Below are positions 26,135 through 34,869 of a DNA stretch of 64,000 nt, one piece after another. This DNA is from Curtobacterium sp. PhB115 (GTDB lineage: Bacteria; Actinomycetota; Actinomycetes; Actinomycetales; Microbacteriaceae): NCBI RefSeq assembly GCF_003752025.1, contig NZ_RJKR01000008.1, positions 62,001 to 126,000 of the forward strand, given 5' to 3'. Numbering within the stretch: position 1 is the first letter of the stretch; every line of letters starts with the position of its first letter. The notes under the pieces are model-generated. The model did not search any database. It was not told where the DNA came from and worked only from the letters and a program-made list of their open reading frames with translations. The position numbers and the translations under genes were made by a program.

Positions 26135-27352
26135 CTAGGAGCGCGCCCGCCGCCACGACACGATCTGCCGCAGCGTCACCTTCGACCCGTACTGCGCGAC
26201 GGAGTGCCGGAACAGGTACTCCGCGAACCACAGCAGCAACCCGGCGACGACGAACACCTCGACGATGCAGACCACCGACTGGGTGACGTTGAGCGACCCG
26301 ACGGCGTTCCGCACCATGGCGGTGACGGGCGTGAACGTCGGGAAGTACGTGAAGAACCCCGCGACGGGGGAGGACGGGGTGGTCATCACGAAGAACGCCG
26401 CGTAGAGCGGGATGATCAGGGCGAAGATCGCCGCCGACTGCAGCGCCGAGGCGTCCTTGATCGAGGGCACGGCCGCGCCGACGGCGACGAACAGCCCGGA
26501 CGCCAGCAGCACGCCACCGACGAGCAGCAGCGCACCGACGAGCATCCGCCACGGATCGATGACGATGCCGCCCAGCCGCGACGCGATGAGCGGGAGTGCC
26601 GCGATCATCGTGATCAGCCCCGGGACGACGAAGATCCCGACCTGCACGAACCCGACGAGGAGCATCGCGATGACCTTGCCGCGGATGAGGTCACCGGCGG
26701 TGACGGCCGTCAGGATCATCTCGGAGATCCGGTTCTCCTTCTCCTCGACCACGACGGTCACCATGCGGGCGGCGAGCAGGATGACGAGCCCGAAGAAGGC
26801 GGCGACGTACAGGAACGGCGGCACGATCGACAGCCAGCCCGGCGCGACCTTCCCGTCGGCGTAGGTCGTCAGCGTCGTGTCCGGTGGGGTCCGGAGCAGC
26901 TGGACCGTCTCGGGGTCGTCGACCGTCGCCGCGACGCTCTGCTCGAGCACGCGTTCTGCGAGAGAGGAGTAGCCGCCGTTCGCGAACAGCCCCCGGTCGG
27001 CGGCGTCGACGGTGATCGGCGAGGTCGACGGCGAGGTCGGGAACTCGATGAAGACGTCGAGGGTGCCGTCGCGCACTGCGGCACGGTCGGCGCTCGGGTC
27101 GGTCGAGGGGGAGCCGCCCCACTTCGCCGCGACGGACTCCGACACCAGGCCGGAGTGGTCGACGTACCGGAACGGCGTCTTCGTCGCCGAGGACCCCGAC
27201 ACGACCGAGTCGGTGCCGGCCGCCTGCCCGATGCCGACGAGCAGCGAGACGACGACGATGACGACCGGAAGCGCGAGGGTACCGATCCAGAAGGCGGGCT
27301 TCTTGACCGCGCGGACGAACTCGAACCGGACGACGGTGCCGAGGCGGCTCAC
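26135..27352 (-). CDS. ABC-2 type permease (NatB-like)
   Basis: A 405-residue membrane protein of the ABC-2 exporter class. There is one amino-terminal helix (FWIGTLALPVVIVVVSLLVG), an external domain of about 130 residues, and a cluster of five to six helices in the carboxyl half, which includes EEKENRISEMILTAV, the typical cytoplasmic motif of NatB-type permeases. The GTG start overlaps the ATPase stop by GTGA. With its partner it probably exports Na+, drugs or a lipid-like compound; the substrate is not evident. Confidence 0.85.
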   Translation of the reverse strand: MSRLGTVVRFEFVRAVKKPAFWIGTLALPVVIVVVSLLVGIGQAAGTDSVVSGSSATKTPFRYVDHSGLVSESVAAKWGGSPSTDPSADRAAVRDGTLDVFIEFPTSPSTSPITVDAADRGLFANGGYSSLAERVLEQSVAATVDDPETVQLLRTPPDTTLTTYADGKVAPGWLSIVPPFLYVAAFFGLVILLAARMVTVVVEEKENRISEMILTAVTAGDLIRGKVIAMLLVGFVQVGIFVVPGLITMIAALPLIASRLGGIVIDPWRMLVGALLLVGGVLLASGLFVAVGAAVPSIKDASALQSAAIFALIIPLYAAFFVMTTPSSPVAGFFTYFPTFTPVTAMVRNAVGSLNVTQSVVCIVEVFVVAGLLLWFAEYLFRHSVAQYGSKVTLRQIVSWRRARS

Positions 27353-28275
27353 GCGGCGGCCCGTTCGGCTGCGAGGGCATCGTGCCCGTAGACCTGCACG
27401 AAGATCTCGTCGAGGGGGATCCGGCGCATCTCGAACGCGGTGACGCGGACACCGTCCGCCACCAGCGCGGCGAGGATGTCGGCACCGTCCGGTGCTGCGG
27501 CGGACGTCGGCACGAGGTAGGCGACGTGCCCCTCGTGCCGCGCGAGCTTGTACAGCGGCGAGCGGGGGACCGGTCCGTCGAGCCCGACCCGGGCGACCGC
27601 GCCGCCGAAGGCGTCCTGCACATCGGGGATCGAGCCGTACGCCGCCGCGGTGCCGTCCTTGAGGAGCAGGATGCGGTCGCAGAGCCGCTCGACCTCGTCC
27701 ATGTGGTGGGTGACGAGGATCACGGTGGCACCGTCGGCCTTCCGCTCGTCGACCAGGTCGAGCAGGAGCCGTCGGTTGACGGGGTCGAGGCCTTTGGTGG
27801 GCTCGTCGAGGATGAGCAGCCGCGGCCGGTCCATGATCGTGATGCCGAGCTGCACCTTCTGCTGCTGCCCGCCGGAGAGCTTGTCGACGCGGAGCTTCGC
27901 CCGGTCGGCGAGGCCCACACGGGCGAGGTAGTCCATGCTCCAGGCGGTGGCCTCGGGCCCGCGGAGTCCCCGGAGCCGACCGAAGTAGGACATCACGTCG
28001 ATGACGGACTCCTTGCGGTACAGCCCGCGTTCCTCCGGCAGGTAGCCGATGCCGCCGGTGGCCGGCCGGTACGGGTGCCCGTCGATCGTCAGGGTGCCGG
28101 CGGTCGGGGTGGTGATCCCGAGCAGAGCGCGGATCGTGGTGGTCTTGCCGGAGCCGTTGCTGCCGAGCAGCCCGAACGTCTCGCCCGCGGCGATGTCGAA
28201 CGACAACCCGTCGACCACGTTCCGGTCCCCGAACCGCATGACGAAGTCCTGCACGCTGATGCTCGCCCCGCTCAT
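27349..28275 (-). CDS. ABC transporter ATPase (NatA-like)
   Basis: A 308-residue ATP-binding subunit. Walker A is GSNGSGKTT, the signature is LSGGQQQKVQ, and Walker B is LLILDEPTKGLDP, with the H-loop VTHHMDE following. A carboxyl extension of about 80 residues (after the ATPase core) is usual for DUF4162-bearing NatA-type subunits and includes FEMRRIPLDEIFVQVYG. It is the first gene of a two-gene leftward exporter operon; only 58 bases separate it from a divergent small membrane protein. Confidence 0.9.
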   Translation of the reverse strand: MSGASISVQDFVMRFGDRNVVDGLSFDIAAGETFGLLGSNGSGKTTTIRALLGITTPTAGTLTIDGHPYRPATGGIGYLPEERGLYRKESVIDVMSYFGRLRGLRGPEATAWSMDYLARVGLADRAKLRVDKLSGGQQQKVQLGITIMDRPRLLILDEPTKGLDPVNRRLLLDLVDERKADGATVILVTHHMDEVERLCDRILLLKDGTAAAYGSIPDVQDAFGGAVARVGLDGPVPRSPLYKLARHEGHVAYLVPTSAAAPDGADILAALVADGVRVTAFEMRRIPLDEIFVQVYGHDALAAERAAA

Positions 28276-28333
28276 GCCGCGACCCTACCGGCAGCGGCTG
28301 ACGGCGCGACCGTCGTCCGGTACGGTGAGCGCC

Positions 28334-28519
28334 ATGACCCCAGTCCGAGCGCGGCGGTATGTGTCGTCCCTCGCCGTTGCGCTCGCCGTCGGTGTCGTCC
28401 TGCTCGTGGCGGGATCGGCTGCGTCCGATGCACTGCTCCGGACAGCGGGCCTCTCACTCGTCGTCGTGATGGCCCTGCTGCTCATCGTCCACGCCGTCCG
28501 CTCGGGCAGACACCGGTAG
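28334..28519 (+). CDS. Small two-helix membrane protein
   Basis: A 61-residue protein with two hydrophobic helices (SLAVALAVGVVLLVAGSAA and GLSLVVVMALLLIVHAV) and basic ends. No family is recognised. It begins at ATG 28334 after GGTGAG, and a very strong hairpin lies 51 bases after the stop, which supports a real short transcript. It is divergent from the ABC exporter operon. Confidence 0.55.
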   Translation: MTPVRARRYVSSLAVALAVGVVLLVAGSAASDALLRTAGLSLVVVMALLLIVHAVRSGRHR

Positions 28520-28569
28520 CCGCCCCGCACGGGGCGGACGGCGGTGCGGCCCGAGACGGTGACGACGGA

Positions 28570-28613
28570 CGGACTGGAGGCGCGGTGCCTGCCCGCACCG
28601 CGCCTCCAGTCCG
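28570..28613. terminator. Perfect 19-bp hairpin, bidirectional terminator
   Basis: Arms 28570-28588 and 28595-28613 are exact reverse complements of 19 bases (core CTGGAGGCGCGG) with a 6-base loop. It lies between the convergent small membrane protein gene and the alpha-glucosidase, so it should stop transcription from both sides. The same core recurs as a hairpin at 53799-53834. Confidence 0.85.
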
Positions 28614-28648
28614 TCACCTGGTCGCGTCCAGGGCGACGCGCACCTGCG

Positions 28649-30316
28649 TCAGGAACGCAACCAGGCCGTCCCCACGCCCGACAGGGCGCCGTCTGCCACC
28701 GGCGCCGACGCGAGCAACAGCTCGCCCGCGGGGAGTGCGTACGGCTCGTCGCCGAACACCGTCACGCTCGTCCAGCCGTTCGGCCGACGGAACGCGAGCA
28801 CGTCGTCGCGACCCGTCTCGAGCCACTCGAGCTGCTCCTCGGACTGCAGCTGGCCGCGCAGGCCCAGGGCTTTCCGGTACAGGTTCAGGGTCGAGTCGGG
28901 GTCCGCGTCCTCGGCCTCGACGCTCGACGCGCCGAACCACTCCGGCTGCGGCAGGTGCGCGCCACCTGAGCCGAACCCGAACGACGAACCGGACCGGGTC
29001 CAGGGGAGCGGCACGCGGCAGCCGTCACGGCCGACGTCGACGCCCGGGTTCCGGAAGTACGCCGGGTCCTGGCGGTCGGCGTCGGGGATGTCGCCGACCT
29101 CGTGCAGGCCGAGCTCCTCGCCCTGGTACAGGTAGGCGGAGCCGGGCAGCGCGAGTTCGAGGAGCGTGGCGGCCTTGGCCCGGCGCAGGCCGAGGTCGCG
29201 GTCGAGCGCGTCCTGCGAGCCGCCGGCGAGCAACCAAGCGCTGCCCTGCTTCTCGGCGTCGCCGCCGCGCGGGGGCAGGGCGTACCGGGTGGCGTGCCGG
29301 ACGACGTCGTGGTTCGAGAACACCCACGTCGTCGAGGACCCGGACTGCTCGGCGAGGCCGAGGTTGAACTCGATGATCTCCTTGAACGAACCGGCGTCGA
29401 AGTCGGCCTCGAGCAGGTCGAAGTTGAACGCCTGCCCGAGTCCCTCGGCGCTGGCGTACCGCGCGCGGCGGTCGGCGGCGACCCAGGCCTCGGCGACCGC
29501 GGTGCGGGCGGGGGTGTACTCGTCGAAGACCCCGCGCCACTCGGCGTAGATCTCGTGCACGTCGTCGCGGTCCCAGAGCGGGTGCGTGCCGTCCTTCGGC
29601 ATCTCGGCGAGCTCGGTCCAGGTCGGCAGGGTCTCGCCCAGGTCCTTCGCGAGCCCGTGGGCGACGTCGATGCGGAACCCGTCGACGCCGCGGTCGGACC
29701 AGAAGCGCAGGGTGTGCAGGAAGTCGTCGCGGACCTCGCGGTTCGCCCAGTTCAGGTCGGGCTGCTCCTTCGCGAAGGAGTGCAGGTACCACTGGCCGTC
29801 GCCGACCGCGGTCCAGGCCGGGCCGCCGAAGATCGAGATCCAGTCGGCGGGTGCCTGTTCGCCGGAAGGGCCGCTGCCGTCGCGGAACACGTAGCGGTCG
29901 CGGGCGGGGGAGCCCTTGGGAGCGGCGAGGGCCTCGCGGAACCACTCGTGCCGGTCGCTCGTGTGGTTCGGGACGACGTCGACGATCACCCGGATGCCGG
30001 CGGCGTGCAGGGCCTCGACCATCCGGTCGAAGTCGTCGAGCGTGCCGAGGCGGGGGTCGACGTCGCGGTAGTCGTCGACGTCGTAGCCGCCGTCGGCCAG
30101 GGCGGACGGGTAGAAGGGGCTGAGCCAGACGGCCTCGATGCCGAGCGACGCCAGGTACGGCACGCGTTCGGTGATGCCGGGCAGGTCGCCGATGCCGTCG
30201 CCGTTCGCGTCCGCGAAGGACCGCGGGTAGATCTGGTAGACGCTCGCCTGACGCCACCAGGTCTCGTCGGTCGAGGTCGGGCTGGCGGTGACGGCGGGGT
30301 CGAGCACGTCGGTCAT
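28649..30316 (-). CDS. GH13 alpha-glucosidase (oligo-1,6-glucosidase type)
   Basis: A 555-residue cytoplasmic glucosidase that releases glucose from short alpha-glucosides such as maltose, isomaltose or sucrose-like sugars. GH13 signatures are all present: DVVPNHTS, the nucleophile Asp217 in GFRIDVAH, the acid/base Glu276 in VAEAWV, and Asp337 in FSNHD. QIYPRSFADANGDGIGDLPG is typical of the GH13_17/30 group. GAAGGAAG precedes the ATG at 30316. It follows the binding protein and two permeases, which should import its substrate. Exact linkage specificity cannot be read from sequence. Confidence 0.92.
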   Translation of the reverse strand: MTDVLDPAVTASPTSTDETWWRQASVYQIYPRSFADANGDGIGDLPGITERVPYLASLGIEAVWLSPFYPSALADGGYDVDDYRDVDPRLGTLDDFDRMVEALHAAGIRVIVDVVPNHTSDRHEWFREALAAPKGSPARDRYVFRDGSGPSGEQAPADWISIFGGPAWTAVGDGQWYLHSFAKEQPDLNWANREVRDDFLHTLRFWSDRGVDGFRIDVAHGLAKDLGETLPTWTELAEMPKDGTHPLWDRDDVHEIYAEWRGVFDEYTPARTAVAEAWVAADRRARYASAEGLGQAFNFDLLEADFDAGSFKEIIEFNLGLAEQSGSSTTWVFSNHDVVRHATRYALPPRGGDAEKQGSAWLLAGGSQDALDRDLGLRRAKAATLLELALPGSAYLYQGEELGLHEVGDIPDADRQDPAYFRNPGVDVGRDGCRVPLPWTRSGSSFGFGSGGAHLPQPEWFGASSVEAEDADPDSTLNLYRKALGLRGQLQSEEQLEWLETGRDDVLAFRRPNGWTSVTVFGDEPYALPAGELLLASAPVADGALSGVGTAWLRS

Positions 30317-30351
30317 GTGGGTTCTTCCTTCGGTCGAGGTCGTTGCTTCGC

Positions 30352-31272
30352 TCACTTGATGGCGCCCTGGGTCACACCGGCCATCACCCATCGCTGGGTG
30401 ATGAGGTAGACGATGATCGCGGGGGCCATGGCCATCAGGTACGAGGCGAACGACACGTTGTAGTTGTTGCTGAACTGCGTCTGGAACATCTGCTGCAGGA
30501 CCGGCAGGGTCTGCAGTGCCGGGTCGGAGGTGATCAGGGACGGCATCACGAAGTCGTTCCAGGACGCGAGGAACGCGAAGATGCCGACGGTGGCGCTCAT
30601 CGGTGCCAGCAGCGGGAACACGAGTCGCCAGAACACCTGCCCCGTGCTCGCACCGTCGATACGTGCACTCTCCTCCAGTTCGGCCGGGATGGACCGGAGG
30701 AAGGCGGTGAAGAGCAGCACGCTGAAGGACAGCTGGAACATGACGTGCAGGATCGCGACGCCGATCGGGTTGTCGAGGTGCGCGAGTCCGGTGAGCTTCA
30801 CCTGCGACAGTGCGAGCACCGGGAACGGCAGGAACATCGCCGCGAGCAGGTAGAAGAACGACCAGCGGAACAGCTTGCGGTCCCAGTTCCGAGCGATCGC
30901 GAACGCGGTGAACGACGCGAGCAGGATCGTGCCGACGACGGTGATCGCGGCGACGAACACGGAGACGGCGAACGCCCGCGGGAAGTCGGTGAGCTGCCAC
31001 GCCTGCACGAAGCCGTCGACGCTGAACGGGGCCGGCAACGAGAACGCGTTCCCGTCGACGGACTGCGCGGTGGTCTTGAACGCCATGGTCAGCGTGACGT
31101 ACAGCGGCACGAGGACGGACAGCGCGCAGAGCACGAGGACGACGGTGACGGGCCAGTTGGCGGAGCCGCCGCGGCGGCCGGCTGCTCGGCCGCCGGCGTT
31201 GCGGTCCGCGTCCACCGAGCGGATGCTGCCGGTCTTCGTCGTGCCCGGTCGCAGGGGTGCTTGCAGGGACAT
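30352..31272 (-). CDS. Carbohydrate ABC permease, MalG type
   Basis: A 306-residue inner-membrane permease with six hydrophobic segments. The EAA loop that touches the ATPase reads EESARIDGASTGQVFWRLV, and the end GVTQGAIK is typical of MalG-type proteins. The amino end before the first helix is a basic low-complexity stretch. Its ATG overlaps the previous permease stop by TGATG. No ATPase gene is nearby, so a shared MsiK/MalK-type ATPase encoded elsewhere is expected, as is known in actinobacteria. Confidence 0.9.
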   Translation of the reverse strand: MSLQAPLRPGTTKTGSIRSVDADRNAGGRAAGRRGGSANWPVTVVLVLCALSVLVPLYVTLTMAFKTTAQSVDGNAFSLPAPFSVDGFVQAWQLTDFPRAFAVSVFVAAITVVGTILLASFTAFAIARNWDRKLFRWSFFYLLAAMFLPFPVLALSQVKLTGLAHLDNPIGVAILHVMFQLSFSVLLFTAFLRSIPAELEESARIDGASTGQVFWRLVFPLLAPMSATVGIFAFLASWNDFVMPSLITSDPALQTLPVLQQMFQTQFSNNYNVSFASYLMAMAPAIIVYLITQRWVMAGVTQGAIK

Positions 31273-32219
31273 CAGAGCGCTGCCTTCCCGCGGGTCGCCC
31301 GCAGCTGGATCACGGCGATGACGACCGCGATGACGAAGAAGATCGTGGCGTTGGCCATCTGGTAGGCGTAGTCGCCGCCGTTGAAGCCCTTGAAGATCGA
31401 CATCGCGACACTGGTGGTCGAGGTGCCGGGGCCGCCGTCGGTCAGGCCGACGATGATGTCGTAGGAGTTGAGGAAGTTCTTGAACCCGATCACCAGGTTG
31501 ATGAGGATGTAGCCCGCGGTGAGCGGTGCGGTGATCGAGATCAGCTGGCGCCAGGCGCTCGCGCCGTCGAGGGCGGCGGCCTCGTACACCTCGCCGGGGA
31601 TGGACAGCACCCCGGCGATGTAGATGAGCAGCGTCGACGGGATCGCCTGCCACGCGGTCACGACGACGATCGCGACCCACGCCAGGTCGGGGTTCGCCAG
31701 GATGCTCTGCTCGAGCGGCCCGAACCCGACGGCGGTGGCGAAGGCCGGCAGGCTGTTCGCGAACAGGAACGAGAACACGTACGCGATGACGATGCCGGAG
31801 ATCACCATCGGCAGCACGAACACCCCGCGGAGGGCGATCTTCCCGCGGATCTTCGAGGTCAGTGCGATGGCGAGCAGGAAGGCGATCGCGTTCACGACGA
31901 TCACCGTGACGAGCGAGAACCCGAGGGTGAACAGGTACGCCTGCAGGATCGCGGGATCGGAGAACACGGCGACGTAGTTCGTCAGGCCGATGAAGCGGAA
32001 CTCGCCGAACCCGACGGAGTTCGTGAAGCTCAGGACGATGCCCATCACCGCGGGCAGCGTGATGGCGAGCGTGAAGAGCACCAGGGTGGGGAGCAGGAAC
32101 GCGAGGAAGACCGGTTCGATCCGCTTCCGCTTGTGCTTGATGCCCTGGAGGCCCGTGGCGGCTCCGCCACGGCGGCGGCGGTCCGCCGTCGTGATGGATT
32201 CAGTGGTCGTGGTTGCCAT
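31272..32219 (-). CDS. Carbohydrate ABC permease, MalF type
   Basis: A 315-residue permease, partner of the MalG-type protein encoded next. Six hydrophobic segments; the EAA loop is YEAAALDGASAWRQLISITA and the region GLTDGGPGTST is a common MalF-type motif. It starts 12 bases after the binding-protein stop. The chain is co-translated with the next gene by a one-base overlap. Confidence 0.9.
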   Translation of the reverse strand: MATTTTESITTADRRRRGGAATGLQGIKHKRKRIEPVFLAFLLPTLVLFTLAITLPAVMGIVLSFTNSVGFGEFRFIGLTNYVAVFSDPAILQAYLFTLGFSLVTVIVVNAIAFLLAIALTSKIRGKIALRGVFVLPMVISGIVIAYVFSFLFANSLPAFATAVGFGPLEQSILANPDLAWVAIVVVTAWQAIPSTLLIYIAGVLSIPGEVYEAAALDGASAWRQLISITAPLTAGYILINLVIGFKNFLNSYDIIVGLTDGGPGTSTTSVAMSIFKGFNGGDYAYQMANATIFFVIAVVIAVIQLRATRGKAAL

Positions 32220-32231
32220 TCGGACGTCTCC

Positions 32232-33530
32232 TTACGCGGCCGTGCGGAGCGCGAGGCGCGCCCAGTCGGCGTCGAGGGTGCGGAGCTGACGTTGCGGGTC
32301 GCCGCCGAAGGCGATCGACTGCGCGTAGTTCGCGACCGGGATCTCGGCGGGGATGAGCTGCGATGCACCGAGGTAGAAGGCGGCGTCGTCGTAGTACGAC
32401 TGCATGCCCTCGAGTGCCGGGTTCGACGTCGGGGGAGCGTCCTTCCGGACCCCGAAGCCGTTGTTGTCGGCGTTGTACTTGTCGTTGACCTCCGGCTGCA
32501 TCAGGAACGTCAGGAACTCGCGCGCTGCGTCCTGCTTGCGCGAGGCCTCCGGGATCCAGAGCGCCAGGTCGACGTTCACCCGGACCTTGTTGTCCGCCGG
32601 GTCGTCGGTGACGGGGAGGGGGAAGGTACCGAGGTCCATGTCCTTCGTCGTCTTCGCGATCTCACCGAGGGCCCACGGGCCCTGCAGGTACATCGCCGCC
32701 TTGCCCTGGGCGAACGCCAGGTTCCCGTCGCCGTAGCCGCGGCTGGCAGCGCCGTCCTGGTGCCACTCGCGCAGCTGGACCATGCGCTCCATCGGGGTCC
32801 GGAAGTCCTTCTCGAACGACACGGACGAGTTCTTCCCGACGCTCGTCCCCTCGCGCTGCAGTGCGGCGAACGTCTTCGGCACGTCGATCGCGCCGCCGAT
32901 CGTGTAGTCGAACATGCCCTGGGCGATCGTCCAGTTGTCCTTGAACGTGCCGTAGATCGGCGCGATGCGGGCCTTCGTCAGGCGCTCGCAGACGTCGGCG
33001 AACTCGCTCCACGTCGTCGGCACCTCGAGTCCCTGCTCCGTGAAGACCGCCTTGTTGTAGATCACCGACGCGGCGGTCACCGAGTACGGCAGCGCGCTCT
33101 TCCGCCCCGGGTAGTCCGCGGTCTGCTCCATGAGCGGCCACAGGTCCGGGTTGATGGTGTCGGCCTGCGGCAGGTCGGACAGGTCCGTCAGTGCACCGTG
33201 CTCGACGAACGGCACGACCGAGAAGTTGTAGTTCCAGCACCCGAGGTCCGGCGGTCGGTTCCGGACGAAGTTCGCGGACATGCTCGAGGTCGAGTCGCGG
33301 ACGACCCGGACCTTCGACTGGCTCTGGTGGAACTTCGCGATGACGTCGTCGAAGTACCCGATGACCTCGGGCTTCGACACGTAGAACGTGATGGTCTCCG
33401 GCTTGGCGCTCGAGGACCCGATCGGGGCGCACCCCGCGAGCGCGAGCCCGCTGGCGATGCCGCCGGCTCCGAGCAGGAACGAGCGTCGGCTCACCGATGC
33501 TGCCGTCCTGGTCGTGGCGTGTGGTTGCAC
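32232..33530 (-). CDS. Carbohydrate ABC transporter substrate-binding lipoprotein
   Basis: A 432-residue family-1 binding protein. The leader has a twin-Arg motif (SRRSFLL), hydrophobic core and lipobox LAGC with Cys34, so export may be by Tat followed by lipidation. The mature chain shows the usual YNKAVFTEQGLEVPTTWSEF and AFAQGKAAMYLQGPW segments. The GTG at 33530 is preceded by GGAG. It leads the operon of binding protein, MalF, MalG and alpha-glucosidase and should capture an alpha-glucoside. Confidence 0.9.
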   Translation of the reverse strand: MQPHATTRTAASVSRRSFLLGAGGIASGLALAGCAPIGSSSAKPETITFYVSKPEVIGYFDDVIAKFHQSQSKVRVVRDSTSSMSANFVRNRPPDLGCWNYNFSVVPFVEHGALTDLSDLPQADTINPDLWPLMEQTADYPGRKSALPYSVTAASVIYNKAVFTEQGLEVPTTWSEFADVCERLTKARIAPIYGTFKDNWTIAQGMFDYTIGGAIDVPKTFAALQREGTSVGKNSSVSFEKDFRTPMERMVQLREWHQDGAASRGYGDGNLAFAQGKAAMYLQGPWALGEIAKTTKDMDLGTFPLPVTDDPADNKVRVNVDLALWIPEASRKQDAAREFLTFLMQPEVNDKYNADNNGFGVRKDAPPTSNPALEGMQSYYDDAAFYLGASQLIPAEIPVANYAQSIAFGGDPQRQLRTLDADWARLALRTAA

Positions 33531-33606
33531 GTCGTCTCCGTCCGTCCGGACCCGGCGTCCCTGCCGTTCCGACCCGCGACCGGCTCCGATGCCGATCGCT
33601 GGGAGT

Positions 33607-33626
33607 AAATCTAGCGAGAAAATCTA
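33607..33626. promoter_or_regulatory. Candidate ROK operator/promoter: direct repeat AAATCTA
   Basis: AAATCTA occurs at 33607-33613 and 33620-33626 within an AT-rich island (TAAATCTAGCGAGAAAATCT) that stands out from a 70%-GC surrounding. The 13-base spacing and position, in the 133-base divergent gap between the importer operon and the ROK gene, suggest a regulator-binding site overlapping promoters. Confidence 0.45.
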
Positions 33627-33663
33627 ATTACGCAAAGAACTCTCCGCGCGATAGGGTCACGGC

Positions 33664-34869
33664 ATGCCACCGCACCGTCGCACGAGCGCCGAGACGCTGC
33701 TCGCGTACGCGTTCGAGTCGGCGGCGTTCACCGCGACCGAAGCGATCGACGCCACCGGGCTGACCCGGTCGACCGTGCTCGCCGCGTGCGAGGAACTCGT
33801 CCGTCTCGGCTGGCTCCGCGGGCTCGACGACGCCCGCGCCGCTGGCGAGTACCGGAAGGGCCGACCCGCCCGTCGCTACGAACTCGACACCTCTGCCGGC
33901 GTCGTCGTCGGCGTCGACGCCGGACAACACCGTGTCACCGCCTTCGTCGCGGACCTGCGCGGTACCGTGCTCGGTCGGGCCGAGGGAGCGCTCGGCGAGT
34001 CCGGGCTCGAGGTCCCGGTGCGCCTCGGCGTCATCGCGGAGACCGTCGCGACCGCGCTCGCCGCAGCGGGGACGGACCGTTCCCGTGTCCTCGTCACCGT
34101 CGTCGGGATCCCGGCCCCGGTCGACGCCGCCGGTGCTTCCCCGGACGACGGCGGCTTCTGGGACCGGATGAACCCGGGGTTCGCCGACGCCGTGCCGCAC
34201 GGCCGCGTGGTGGTCGAGAACGACGCGAACCTCGCCGCCCTCGCCGAGCGGCCCTCGTCCGGAGACGCCTCGTTCGCCGCCCTGCTCTCCGGCGAACGCT
34301 TCGGCAGCGGGCTCGTGGTCGACGGTGTGCTCCTGCGCGGTGCGCACGGTGGTGCGGGCGAGATGCGGGTCCTCGGACTCGTCGAGGGCGTCGGGTCGTC
34401 GGACGGGATCGGCGCGACCGCACGCACGCTCGTCGCCGAGGCGATCGCCACGGGGGAGATCCGCCCAGGGCACCCGCTCGCGACCGCCCCCGACGCCGCC
34501 GCGGTGTTCCGTGCCGCGGCCGACGGCGACCCCGCTGCGCGCACCATCGTCGACCGGCTCGGTGGGCGGTTGGCACGGGTCTGCGTCCTGCTCGCGAGCC
34601 TGCTCGACATCGACCGTGTCGTGGTGGCCGGCGCGATCGCCGCACCCGCCGCCGCCGTGATAGACCGGGCGCGGGCGTGGCTCGAGAGCGGCGAGTTCGA
34701 CCCCGTGCCCGAGATCGTCGCGTCGTCGCTCGGCGCCGACGTCGTGGTCATCGGCGCCGTCGCGCACGCCGTCGACGCCGTCCGGGCCGACCCGCTCGCG
34801 TTCCCGCTCGTCAGCGCCGGACAGCCAGTGGCAGCACGTGCTCCCGGTCCCAGGGTTCCGTCCAGCTGA
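33664..34869 (+). CDS. ROK-family transcriptional regulator
   Basis: A 401-residue ROK repressor. Residues about 5-75 form a winged helix-turn-helix (ATEAIDATGLTRSTVLAACEELVRLGWL, with the wing GRPARRYEL). The rest is a sugar-kinase-like domain with GVDAGQHRVTAFVAD and VVGIPAPVD, plus the GAHGGAGEM region corresponding to the zinc/sugar box, in which the usual Cys cluster is absent, so kinase activity is unlikely. It is divergent from the alpha-glucoside importer operon and is its probable repressor. Its last 59 bases overlap the end of the convergent Nudix gene. Confidence 0.88.
   Translation: MPPHRRTSAETLLAYAFESAAFTATEAIDATGLTRSTVLAACEELVRLGWLRGLDDARAAGEYRKGRPARRYELDTSAGVVVGVDAGQHRVTAFVADLRGTVLGRAEGALGESGLEVPVRLGVIAETVATALAAAGTDRSRVLVTVVGIPAPVDAAGASPDDGGFWDRMNPGFADAVPHGRVVVENDANLAALAERPSSGDASFAALLSGERFGSGLVVDGVLLRGAHGGAGEMRVLGLVEGVGSSDGIGATARTLVAEAIATGEIRPGHPLATAPDAAAVFRAAADGDPAARTIVDRLGGRLARVCVLLASLLDIDRVVVAGAIAAPAAAVIDRARAWLESGEFDPVPEIVASSLGADVVVIGAVAHAVDAVRADPLAFPLVSAGQPVAARAPGPRVPSS

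Noticed and set aside
26204-29367. Long plus-strand frames opposite the ABC exporter and alpha-glucosidase genes
   Set aside because: They are antisense to strongly supported genes and have the charged, domainless composition of shadow frames.
30317-31000. Upstream extension of the alpha-glucosidase frame
   Set aside because: It overlaps the MalG-type permease in another frame; the start at 30316 has a ribosome site and gives the usual GH13 length.
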